This document shows, in pieces, positions 1 to 6,882 of a DNA stretch of 32,873 bases. Each line of letters starts with the position of its first letter. Position 1 is the stretch's first letter. The DNA is from an uncultured Eubacteriales bacterium (GTDB taxonomy: Bacteria; Bacillota; Clostridia; Lachnospirales; Lachnospiraceae), in the NCBI GenBank assembly GCA_900549105.1, contig URND01000020.1:1-32873 (forward strand), written 5' to 3'. The position numbers and the translations under genes are program-made. The notes below the pieces were generated by a model that saw nothing but the letters and a program-made list of their open reading frames with translations, did not search any database and was not told the origin of the DNA.

Positions 1-4
1 GAAA

Positions 5-223
5 TCAGGCTGACGAACACATCGGTGGCGCCCAGCTCCCAATCAGCCCGTCCGAAATACTCCCTGCGATTCTGGAAACCGATATATAAACATCCCGCCC
101 GTAGACTACCGGGCTCATACTGTTTAACCATACATTTTTCCCGGTTAAAAGCCCTGTCAGCCAAAGGAAAAGAATTCCGCACACCAATTCAAACAGATAA
201 AATAATTTTTTGCCCAACCGCAT
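5..223 (-). CDS. Small hypothetical membrane protein at window edge
   Basis: A 72-codon leftward frame begins 65 bp downstream of gpr. It has an AGGCGG-like ribosome-binding site close before its ATG and one hydrophobic stretch (about residues 8-26, FYLFELVCGILFLWLTGLL). The C-terminal part (after VVYGRD) is not recognisable. In many Clostridia the gene after gpr is spoIIP, which starts with one membrane segment, so this could be a frame-broken spoIIP N-terminus; that is inference from position only. The stop lies at the very edge of the window, so what follows cannot be judged. Confidence 0.4.
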   Translation of the reverse strand: MRLGKKLFYLFELVCGILFLWLTGLLTGKNVWLNSMSPVVYGRDVYISVSRIAGSISDGLIGSWAPPMCSSA

Positions 224-287
224 CGCCCGCCTTCATATTCCTTTTGTCCTTTAAGTACCATCACTATTATATGTGGCGGAAAAAAAG

Positions 288-1244
288 CTATGCCATGGAA
301 TGGCAGATACTGTTCAGGGCTTCCGAAAGGGTATAACTCATCTGGCGGACAATTTCGTCGATATTCTTCGGCGTGACAAACATATTCATCATTTCCGGGG
401 CCATCAATTCCCGCATAAGCTGGTACCGCTCCTGCTCATCAAAAGGCGCCACGCCTTCCCAGATTCTTTCGGACAAACGGTTCCGGGTTTCATCCATAAT
501 CGCCAAAAGATTCCCCACCGTATCATTGACAATCGTCGCCGCATCAATCACCGTCGGAATTCCTATCGCAATCACCGGAATCCCCATTGCCTCTGCGTCA
601 ATGCCAAACCGGCGGTTCCCCACGCCGGCCCCCGGCGCAATTCCTGTATTCGTAATCTGAATCGTCTTATTTAACCGCTTTACACTCCGGGCCGCCAGGG
701 CATCGATAACAACCAGCACATCGGGCCGGGTCTCCCGGACAGCGCCGAGCAAAATTTCCCGCGTCTCAATCCCCGTCTGAGCCATTACCCCCGGCGCCAG
801 AGCGCTGACACAGCCCATGCCCCGCGTAATCTCTGAGTGAACCCCATATTCCTGAATAAGATGCCGGGTAATAAAAAGATTATCCACCACCATCGGTCCC
901 AGGGCGTCCGGCGCCATCTCCCGATTCCCGATACCGGCCACCAAAATCTTTTTGTGTTTCATATCCGGAATCAGCCGCCGGATTTGTTCAGCGACTTCCC
1001 CTGTAATCTCCCGGTGGTAATTCACATCCGTCTCATCCAGCATGGGAACCTCAAGGGTTACATAGTCACCAATCGCTTTCCCAAGTTTTTTCGCTCCCCG
1101 CTCATTTTCCACCGCAACCCAGGTAACCCGGATTCCCGATGTCCGGCCGACCTCTTCCTCTATCCGAATTCCCTGAAGTTCCTCCGTTTCCTGGAACATT
1201 TCAGCGTTCTCTATCGCTAAATCTGTGCGCACTGTCGGATTCAT
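288..1244 (-). CDS. gpr: GPR germination (spore) protease
   Basis: GPR is the endopeptidase that degrades small acid-soluble spore proteins during germination. It is made as a zymogen in the forespore and autoprocessed near its N-terminus. The protein matches the family along its whole length: the TDLAIE region near the N-terminus, VAGIGNREMAPDALGP in the middle, and the GIGAGVGNRR-like and GIPTVIDAATIVND stretches. I choose the ATG at 1244 (318 aa), because AAAAGGGGCGG lies just before it. A longer frame with GTG at 1262 would translate that ribosome-binding site as KRGG. Its expected forespore regulation fits the weak sigma-G-like -10 upstream. Family assignment is firm. Confidence 0.96.
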   Translation of the reverse strand: MNPTVRTDLAIENAEMFQETEELQGIRIEEEVGRTSGIRVTWVAVENERGAKKLGKAIGDYVTLEVPMLDETDVNYHREITGEVAEQIRRLIPDMKHKKILVAGIGNREMAPDALGPMVVDNLFITRHLIQEYGVHSEITRGMGCVSALAPGVMAQTGIETREILLGAVRETRPDVLVVIDALAARSVKRLNKTIQITNTGIAPGAGVGNRRFGIDAEAMGIPVIAIGIPTVIDAATIVNDTVGNLLAIMDETRNRLSERIWEGVAPFDEQERYQLMRELMAPEMMNMFVTPKNIDEIVRQMSYTLSEALNSICHSMA

Positions 1245-1269
1245 AAAACCGCCCCTTTTCACTGTGTTT

Positions 1270-1276
1270 TACTATG
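1270..1276 (-). promoter_or_regulatory. Possible sigma-G -10 element of gpr
   Basis: On the minus strand CATAGTA lies about 26 bp before the chosen gpr start. It fits the forespore sigma-G -10 pattern (CAT..TA), and gpr is a known sigma-G target in Bacillus. I see no good -35 at 17-18 bp, so this is tentative. Confidence 0.3.
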
Positions 1277-1306
1277 AATTTTTTCCAAAAGATTTCGGAA
1301 TATGTA

Positions 1307-1335
1307 TTGACAATTACAAAAGATTCTCTTATTAT
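1307..1335 (+). promoter_or_regulatory. rpsT promoter (sigma-A)
   Basis: TTGACA at 1307-1312 and TATTAT at 1330-1335 are separated by exactly 17 bp. The start point would fall near 1342, leaving a leader of about 80 nt before the rpsT start codon at 1422. That leader is long enough for translational feedback structures. Confidence 0.85.
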
Positions 1336-1421
1336 ATAAGGGTATGTTTACATTAGAACGTCCGTGTCCGGCTTTAATGAATATACACGTGAAAAATATT
1401 CAATAAAGGGAGGTGTCCAGA

Positions 1422-1685
1422 TTGGCTAACATCAAATCTGCAAAAAAAAGAATCCTTGTAACTCAGACAAAGGCTTTAAGAAATAAGATGACAAAATCCG
1501 CTGTTAAGACTGCTGTTAAAAAAGTAGACGCAGCTATCGCAGCGAATGATAAAGAGCTGGCTAAAGCTGAATTATTAAAAGCTACCAGCGCTATAGATAA
1601 AGCAGCTTCTAAAGGCGTTTACCATAAGAATACTGCTTCCAGAAAAATCAGCCGTTTGAACCTTGCTGTCAACAAAATGGCGTAA
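1422..1685 (+). CDS. rpsT: 30S ribosomal protein S20
   Basis: S20 is a primary 16S rRNA-binding protein of the small subunit. The 87-aa Lys/Ala-rich helical protein has the family's ANIKSAKKRI start and the KGVYHKNTASRKISRL C-terminal motif. The start is TTG at 1422, eight bases after AAGGGAGG; the GTG at 1413 lies inside the ribosome-binding site and would add residues that no S20 has. A UUG start is also found in E. coli rpsT, where it takes part in autoregulation; whether this applies here is inference. It is a single-gene unit between its own promoter and a strong terminator. Confidence 0.97.
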   Translation: MANIKSAKKRILVTQTKALRNKMTKSAVKTAVKKVDAAIAANDKELAKAELLKATSAIDKAASKGVYHKNTASRKISRLNLAVNKMA

Positions 1686-1713
1686 GCAACGAGCATTGCG
1701 AAAACGGAATTCA

Positions 1714-1755
1714 AAAGAACTGAGATATACACCCTCACATCTCAGTTCTTTTTTT
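1714..1755 (+). terminator. Intrinsic terminator of rpsT, probably bidirectional
   Basis: AAGAACTGAGAT and ATCTCAGTTCTT form a 12-bp perfect stem around a 12-nt loop, followed by a T-run. On the minus strand the same stem is followed by TTTT, so it can also end the leftward kinase transcript, whose stop codon (1735-1737) lies in the loop. Confidence 0.92.
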
Positions 1756-2697
1756 GTTTATCACGGGCATCCTAAGTTCAAAGGAAATAACGGATTTACT
1801 TTTTTGTTCCGGCCCGGAACCATCCTCATTCAGACGGGCTTCCAAAGTCCCGCCCATCTCTTCTGCCAATATTTTTGCAACGGTTAATCCCAGGCCTGTA
1901 CCGCCCTGATTTCTTGAATCATCTTGTATATAAAATCTGTCAAACAGATGAGAAACCGTCTCCTGAGACAATTCCTCCGCATCATTCGCAAAGGAAACCG
2001 AAACATCCTTTTCTGTCTCGCTCATCCGAATATTCAGATGAGCACGGGCATACCGTCCGGCATTTTGCAGAAGATTCAGAAATATCCTCTCCAGTGCCGC
2101 CCCATCCCCCATAACCCAAACCGGATACTCCGGTATATTTATATTTACTTCCAGATTGGTTCCTTCTAAAATCTGGCAATTTCCCAAAAGGGATTCTCTC
2201 AGAATTCTGGACATATCCACCTTATCCGGCTTTAATGTATAATCTCCTGCATTTAACCGGGAAAACTCATAAAATTGTGCTACAAGGTTTTTCATGGTCT
2301 CCCCTTTAAGTTCGATAATGTCTAATATCTCTCTTAATTCTTTATCCTGCACCACATATTCTTTATTTTTAACATATTTCAGATATCCCAGAATAACTGT
2401 CAGCGGCGTACGCAGGTCATGGCTTATATTTTCAATCTGTTTTTGAAATTCCTTTTCCCGTTTTTCATATTTCTGCCGCTCCTTTTGTATTTCTTCCAAA
2501 GTATTATTAAACTCGCCGATCAATCCTGCCAGATGCCGGTTTGGGAGAGGCAGATGAAGTATTTGATTTTGAGTAAGGTCCTGCCGTACTTCCCTGACTT
2601 CTTTTGTGATTTTACGAAAGGCATACAGCAGGGACAGGTAACGGAAGGCACAGTAAAGCCCTATGACAGCCAGAATAATCAAAATAAAATCTTTCAT
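1735..2697 (-). CDS. Sensor histidine kinase of the ABC-transporter module
   Basis: Membrane histidine kinase, 320 aa from the ATG at 2697. GGAGGGG lies directly upstream; the longer frame from 2724 would read through it. There is one N-terminal membrane segment (about residues 3-22), a short coiled linker, the phosphoacceptor motif ISHDLRTPLT (His near residue 93) and an ATPase domain with NLLQNAGRYA, DRFY and GGTGLGLTVAK. With almost no extracellular domain it resembles the intramembrane-sensing kinases that work with peptide-antibiotic ABC transporters, where the transporter helps sense the ligand. It is the last gene after permease and ATPase; its partner is the regulator at 4543-5226. 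The antibiotic role is inferred from gene order. Confidence 0.92.
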   Translation of the reverse strand: MKDFILIILAVIGLYCAFRYLSLLYAFRKITKEVREVRQDLTQNQILHLPLPNRHLAGLIGEFNNTLEEIQKERQKYEKREKEFQKQIENISHDLRTPLTVILGYLKYVKNKEYVVQDKELREILDIIELKGETMKNLVAQFYEFSRLNAGDYTLKPDKVDMSRILRESLLGNCQILEGTNLEVNINIPEYPVWVMGDGAALERIFLNLLQNAGRYARAHLNIRMSETEKDVSVSFANDAEELSQETVSHLFDRFYIQDDSRNQGGTGLGLTVAKILAEEMGGTLEARLNEDGSGPEQKSKSVISFELRMPVINKKRTEM

Positions 2698-2724
2698 TTC
2701 ACCCCTCCAAAACAATTTTCCCAA

Positions 2725-3501
2725 TTACAATTCTCTTTTTCTGAGCAGGGCGATTCCCGCAATCAGGCAGACCAGAGTATTCACCCCGCCTGTAACCAGG
2801 CATTTTATCATTCCCTGGGCAGTTTCCCAGGCTGTGATGCACTGCCGTGTATTTACAATCATGCCGCGGCTGCTCAGGAAATTATAGGGCAGCCACATAG
2901 CCAGTTTATGAACCGCATCAAAACGGAACCCCAAATAAAAGAGAATATTCGGAATAAAAAACCAGACAGCCATCCACACAATAATCCCTGTCGAATTTTT
3001 TTCAAACATTTCGATACATACAATCGCTGAAATCATACAGGCTGCGGCAACCAGAAAGACCGCCGGGATTTCTGTGAGCAAATCTCCCAGCTCCACCGGC
3101 CCGGCCTTCTCCAAAAGAGTTTCAGCGCTCAAAATATACAGGGCAACAATAAAAATCATTGAAAAAATCGAAGCCAGCAAGCTTACCACACATTCGCCAA
3201 CAAAAATTTCTATTCTGGAAATACCAAAGGCCACCGTGTTTTTCAGATTGCCGTTCTTCCGGTTTCCCTCATAAAAGAGCACCGCAACGACAGCCCCCAT
3301 CACACCGAAAAGCATTGGTGAGGCAACAAGATTCGAATAAGAAAATGACGTGTTTCCGTAAAGAAACTGTACATCAAATATCTGAAATACATGTGAAACC
3401 ACATTAAACAAAACGGCTAAAACAGCCAGAATTCCTGTAAAACCATAAATCGCTCTGCCATGAAATACCCGGTAAAGTTCACTTTTTATATAGTTCATCA
3501 T
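2725..3501 (-). CDS. ABC-2 type permease, lantibiotic/bacitracin-immunity-like
   Basis: 258-aa integral membrane protein with about six hydrophobic segments (for example GFTGILAVLAVLFNVVSHVF, LFGVMGAVVAVLFY, LVAAACMISAIVCI). The N-terminal MNYIKSELYRVF opening is typical of ABC-2 permeases in immunity and multidrug systems. Its start overlaps the ATPase stop codon (ATGA), which implies translational coupling and a two-subunit transporter. The kinase gene follows after 27 bp. Substrate cannot be read from the sequence; export or removal of a membrane-active peptide is inferred from the linked two-component system. Confidence 0.88.
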   Translation of the reverse strand: MMNYIKSELYRVFHGRAIYGFTGILAVLAVLFNVVSHVFQIFDVQFLYGNTSFSYSNLVASPMLFGVMGAVVAVLFYEGNRKNGNLKNTVAFGISRIEIFVGECVVSLLASIFSMIFIVALYILSAETLLEKAGPVELGDLLTEIPAVFLVAAACMISAIVCIEMFEKNSTGIIVWMAVWFFIPNILFYLGFRFDAVHKLAMWLPYNFLSSRGMIVNTRQCITAWETAQGMIKCLVTGGVNTLVCLIAGIALLRKREL

Positions 3502-4421
3502 TGCACGCCACCCCGCTTCTTTAATTCCATATAATAGTCCTCCAGGGATGTCTGCAGTGTCTGCATCCCGGTAATATAAATCCCGTTTTCAGCGGCCAGT
3601 CTGCTGTAAGCTTCCGCCTGAAAACCCGGTTTATAAACGCGGATATGGTTTTCGGGAAGTACTTTATAGGTTTCCCCCGGGAAATTTTTTTCCATCAAAA
3701 CCGCAAATTTTTCCACATCCGAAAGGATAATCTCAATACAGTCTGAACATTTTTCCTGCAGCCCGCGGGCCGAAATTTCCTCAATTAAAATCCCTTTATT
3801 TAAAAATCCATACATGGTTGCAATCTGCTGCAATTCGGACAATATATGGCTCGACAACAAAATGGTTATATTTTTTTCTTCGTTTAGGCGATGCAGCAGG
3901 TTTCGAAATTCAAGAATACCACTCGGGTCCAAACCGTTAATCGGCTCATCAAGGATGAGAACCTGCGGCTCCCCGATCATGGCAATGGCCAGTCCGAGCC
4001 GCTGCTTTTGCCCCAGTGAAAGATTCTCACATCTGCTCCGCCTTTTTTCTGCAATATCCGCCAGTTTTAACATGGCGTCCACTTTTTTTCTGCCGGGAAT
4101 TCCCTTTTGGATACAGTAATAAATCAACGTCTGCTCCACCGTCATATTCGGAAAGAAACCCGGCCGCTCAACCATAAATCCGATTTTCTTTCTGGAATTC
4201 GCCAATTCCCTTTCTTCATATTTTCCAAAAAGTCTTAATTCGCCCTCCGACGCATAACTGTGCCCGGCCAATATCTTTAAGAGGGTACTTTTCCCTGCCC
4301 CATTATCGCCAATGAGACCATATATTTCTCCCCGCCTCACATGAATATCCACATGGTCCAATGCCAGAAGAGAACCATAGGACTTCGTTATCTGCTTTGT
4401 CTCTATGACATATTCATTCAT
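3498..4421 (-). CDS. ABC transporter ATPase, BcrA/lantibiotic-immunity-like
   Basis: 307 aa from the ATG at 4421, eight bases after GGAGG; the frame extends to 4478 but without a comparable site. Motifs in order: Walker A GDNGAGKST (about residues 38-46), signature LSLGQ, Walker B LILDEP, and the switch histidine in LLSSH. The C-terminal region of about 90 residues after GILIEEIS matches the accessory tail of BcrA-type ATPases. It pairs with the overlapping permease. A candidate regulator-controlled promoter lies in the 121-bp gap upstream. Confidence 0.93.
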   Translation of the reverse strand: MNEYVIETKQITKSYGSLLALDHVDIHVRRGEIYGLIGDNGAGKSTLLKILAGHSYASEGELRLFGKYEERELANSRKKIGFMVERPGFFPNMTVEQTLIYYCIQKGIPGRKKVDAMLKLADIAEKRRSRCENLSLGQKQRLGLAIAMIGEPQVLILDEPINGLDPSGILEFRNLLHRLNEEKNITILLSSHILSELQQIATMYGFLNKGILIEEISARGLQEKCSDCIEIILSDVEKFAVLMEKNFPGETYKVLPENHIRVYKPGFQAEAYSRLAAENGIYITGMQTLQTSLEDYYMELKKRGGVQ

Positions 4422-4482
4422 CTGTCTACCTCCATTACGAAAATACGTCTGCCAATTCCCTGTATTTTTCATTGACAAACGT

Positions 4483-4539
4483 ATTCTAACATCTCAGTCT
4501 TTAATAAGTCATAAAGAACTTTTAAAGAAGTTATAAAGA
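4483..4539 (-). promoter_or_regulatory. Direct-repeat operator and promoter for the ABC-kinase genes
   Basis: On the minus strand TCTTTATAACTT (4528-4539) and TCTTTATGACTT (4506-4517) match at 11 of 12 positions and are 22 bp apart, about two helical turns. The proximal copy overlaps a poor -35 (ATGACT), followed 18 bp later by TAGAAT (4483-4488). This is the layout expected for an OmpR-family activator, probably the adjacent response regulator. Confidence 0.6.
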
Positions 4540-4542
4540 TTT

Positions 4543-5226
4543 TTACTGAAGTTTAAATCCAATGCCGTATACGGTTTGAATATAATCCTCTCCCTCGTCC
4601 TTCTCCTTCAGCTTTTTCCTCAGATTACTCACATGGACATTCACCGTGTTGTTTTCGCCGTAATAACCGCCGTGCCAAACCATCTCATAAAGGGTTTCTC
4701 TGGAATATACCTTGCCCGGATTCTGCATGAACAGGCAAAGAATATCATATTCGCGGGCGGTCAAACTAACCTCGTTTCCCGCCGCCGTCACTTTCCGGGA
4801 ATCCATATAGATTTTCAGATTTTTATATGTAAGATTCTTTTCAGCAGTCAATTCTTTGCCGACACGCCTTAAAGCAGCCTGAATCCGCGCCAGCACTTCC
4901 TCCGGTTCAAAGGGCTTTGTAATATAATCGTCCGCGCCGCTCTGCAGAAGCGCCACCTTATCCCTCAAGGTATCCTTTGCAGAAATAATTAAAACCGGTA
5001 CATTGCTGTGCCTTTTCTCACGGATTTCCGCCAGCAATTCTTCCCCCGACATTCCCGGGAGCATTAAATCAAGCAAGATTAAATCCGGCGTTTCCTTCTC
5101 CAGCAAAAGCCCGGCCTCTGTCCCCGAAAAAGCCTGTACTACCCGGTAATTTGCCCCTTCCAGTATTTTAACCAGCAATCCGCTGATATCCGGCTCATCC
5201 TCCACAACAAATATTTTATACTGCAT
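4543..5226 (-). CDS. OmpR/PhoB-family response regulator of the ABC module
   Basis: 227 aa with a receiver domain (acidic pair in VVEDE, phosphoacceptor Asp53 in LLDLMLPG, Lys in YITKPF) and a C-terminal winged helix ending VYGIGFKLQ. The ATG at 5226 follows AAGGAGGCG. The likely partner is the kinase at 1735-2697, which is separated from it by the two transporter genes. The gap downstream holds the direct-repeat operator, so the regulator probably has its own promoter and switches on the ABC-permease-kinase genes. Confidence 0.94.
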   Translation of the reverse strand: MQYKIFVVEDEPDISGLLVKILEGANYRVVQAFSGTEAGLLLEKETPDLILLDLMLPGMSGEELLAEIREKRHSNVPVLIISAKDTLRDKVALLQSGADDYITKPFEPEEVLARIQAALRRVGKELTAEKNLTYKNLKIYMDSRKVTAAGNEVSLTAREYDILCLFMQNPGKVYSRETLYEMVWHGGYYGENNTVNVHVSNLRKKLKEKDEGEDYIQTVYGIGFKLQ

Positions 5227-5238
5227 ACAATCGCCTCC

Positions 5239-5285
5239 TTGACTTCCCTCTTTCCAAATGCTACACTTGTATCATATTTATACAA
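5239..5285 (+). promoter_or_regulatory. tetR-family promoter with overlapping inverted repeat
   Basis: TTGACT (5239-5244) and TACACT (5262-5267) are 17 bp apart. TTGTAT (5267-5272) and ATACAA (5280-5285) form an inverted repeat across the expected start point. This is a natural place for autorepression by the encoded TetR-type protein. The TTG that opens a longer tetR frame is the -35 box itself. Confidence 0.5.
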
Positions 5286-5298
5286 AGGAGAAACAGAT

Positions 5299-5826
5299 AT
5301 GGATAAGAGGAAAGAAGCCAATCTACACGTTAAAACAAGTATTATCAACGCCCTCATCGATTTGATGAAAGAAAAAAATTTTGATGCTATCTCAGTTTCT
5401 GAAATCACTGCCCGCGCCGGGGTTTCCCGCATTTCTTACTATCGGAATTTCGACAGTAAAGAAGATATTCTGATTGGAAGTCTTAATGATTTAATGTCTC
5501 GATTTTCTGATGAAATCAACGCCGTGCCAAGTCATACGCCGACACGCCGCGTGATGACCGTTTTCTTTCATACAGCCAGAGAAAATGCCGCCATTTTCAA
5601 TCTTCTTCATCAGGCAGGCATGGACAGTCAGATTCAGGAGGGCCTTGACCAGTTGATTCTTTCCTGCTCCCATTTTCCATCCCTGGACCGCCGGCGCACC
5701 TATCCGGCCTATCTGTTTTCCGGCGCCCTTTTCCGCCTTCTCATTCGCTGGTATGCGGGCGGTATGACTGAAAATGACAGCGAACTCTCAAATATTTTCT
5801 GCCAGTACATGGATGGACTGCTCTAA
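5299..5826 (+). CDS. TetR/AcrR-family transcriptional regulator
   Basis: 175 aa from the ATG at 5299, which follows AAAGGAGA; the frame is open from 5239, but that part is promoter. The N-terminal DNA-binding domain is clear (IINALIDLMKEKNFDAISVS, then EITARAGVSRISYYRNF, then SKEDIL). The ligand-binding C-terminal half is divergent, as usual. It is transcribed away from the response regulator and converges on holA with an 18-bp gap. No obvious target gene lies beside it other than itself. Confidence 0.9.
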   Translation: MDKRKEANLHVKTSIINALIDLMKEKNFDAISVSEITARAGVSRISYYRNFDSKEDILIGSLNDLMSRFSDEINAVPSHTPTRRVMTVFFHTARENAAIFNLLHQAGMDSQIQEGLDQLILSCSHFPSLDRRRTYPAYLFSGALFRLLIRWYAGGMTENDSELSNIFCQYMDGLL

Positions 5827-5844
5827 AACAAGCCTTTCCCGGTC

Positions 5845-6819
5845 CTAAACAGAAAAACGTACAATTAATAATTCCACGGCCATATTTTTGTCCAAACGCC
5901 CTGTTTTTACATCTTCCTCCCGCTCCACACAGATTTCCACTGCCCGGCGGAGTTCTGCCAGGGAAAATTGCCGGCATACTTCTTCATTTTTGCGTACCAC
6001 AAAATCCCGTACTCCCAGCCGTTCCGCAATGACGTGGGCAGGATATCCTTTTCCCTGTAATTCCTTTACCTGATAGAGCTGATTAAACTGCCGCGTAATC
6101 CAATAAAGAATCCGCAGCGGCTCCTCTTTCTGCCCAATCAATTCATAATAAAGCTGCAGCGCTTTCCTCTGTTTCTTTTCTGCGACGGCCTCTATCATAT
6201 CAAATACCCGGCTTTCCGTATGGATGGTGCAGACTGCGTCAATATCTTCCCGCACAATTTCCTTTCGCCCATCCGTATAGACGACCAGCTTATCCAATTC
6301 CCGGCGGATATTTTCCATATCCGTATCTATCCGTTCCAAAAAATAACGCAGGGTACTATCGGACATCTGCCGCTGTTCGCCTTTTAAAAGTCCTGCAATC
6401 CAGCGCATTAATGTCCGTTCATCCGGCGGCGCCATATTCGCCGCATATCCCAGAGAAGAAATTGTCTTAAACAATTTATTCCGCTTATCCACATCTTTTT
6501 CAACAAAGATAAAACAGGCGGTCTCCGGCATCTCTTTCAGATAAGCTGCCAATTCATCCTGCGAAGATGAGAAAAAACCGCTGTTTTCCACGATAATCAA
6601 ACGCCTCTCGCTGAAAAAAGGCAGGGTTTCTCCCAAATCAATCAGCCCTTTGACAGAAATCCCTTTACCCTCAAAATAACTGTAATTCATCGTATCCTCG
6701 CCGACAATCGCCAGTTTCATTTTATCTCTATATTGCTTTCGCAGATAATCCTCCGCTCCATAAATTAAATACACCGATTTGAATTCTCCGGATTTTATAT
6801 GCTGACTCAATATTTTCAC
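5845..6819 (-). CDS. holA: DNA polymerase III delta subunit
   Basis: Delta opens the sliding clamp within the clamp-loader complex. The 324-aa protein has the family opening (FKSVYLIYGAEDYLRKQY, with a degenerate P-loop), the ERRLIIVENS stretch, and the C-terminal domain with RILYWITRQFNQLYQVKEL and VDVKTGRLDKNMAVE-like sequence. The start is GTG at 6819, six bases after GGAGAG. It follows comEC by 63 bp, a common comEC-holA arrangement in Firmicutes. Length is normal for the family. Confidence 0.95.
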   Translation of the reverse strand: MKILSQHIKSGEFKSVYLIYGAEDYLRKQYRDKMKLAIVGEDTMNYSYFEGKGISVKGLIDLGETLPFFSERRLIIVENSGFFSSSQDELAAYLKEMPETACFIFVEKDVDKRNKLFKTISSLGYAANMAPPDERTLMRWIAGLLKGEQRQMSDSTLRYFLERIDTDMENIRRELDKLVVYTDGRKEIVREDIDAVCTIHTESRVFDMIEAVAEKKQRKALQLYYELIGQKEEPLRILYWITRQFNQLYQVKELQGKGYPAHVIAERLGVRDFVVRKNEEVCRQFSLAELRRAVEICVEREEDVKTGRLDKNMAVELLIVRFSV

Positions 6820-6853
6820 AGCCGTCTCTCCAATTCTTCAATATATAGGGATT

Positions 6854-6875
6854 ATTATAACATACCTTTAGGTAT
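6854..6875 (-). promoter_or_regulatory. Possible holA promoter with small palindrome
   Basis: On the minus strand TATAAT (6854-6859) lies just after the perfect palindrome ATACCT-AA-AGGTAT (6862-6875). I see no convincing -35. It may give holA some expression apart from comEC. Confidence 0.3.
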
Positions 6876-6882
6876 CATGCTA

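Noticed and set aside
4472..4477. TTGACA on the plus strand upstream of the ABC ATPase
   Set aside because: No -10 at the right distance and no rightward gene follows; the leftward direct-repeat promoter explains the region.
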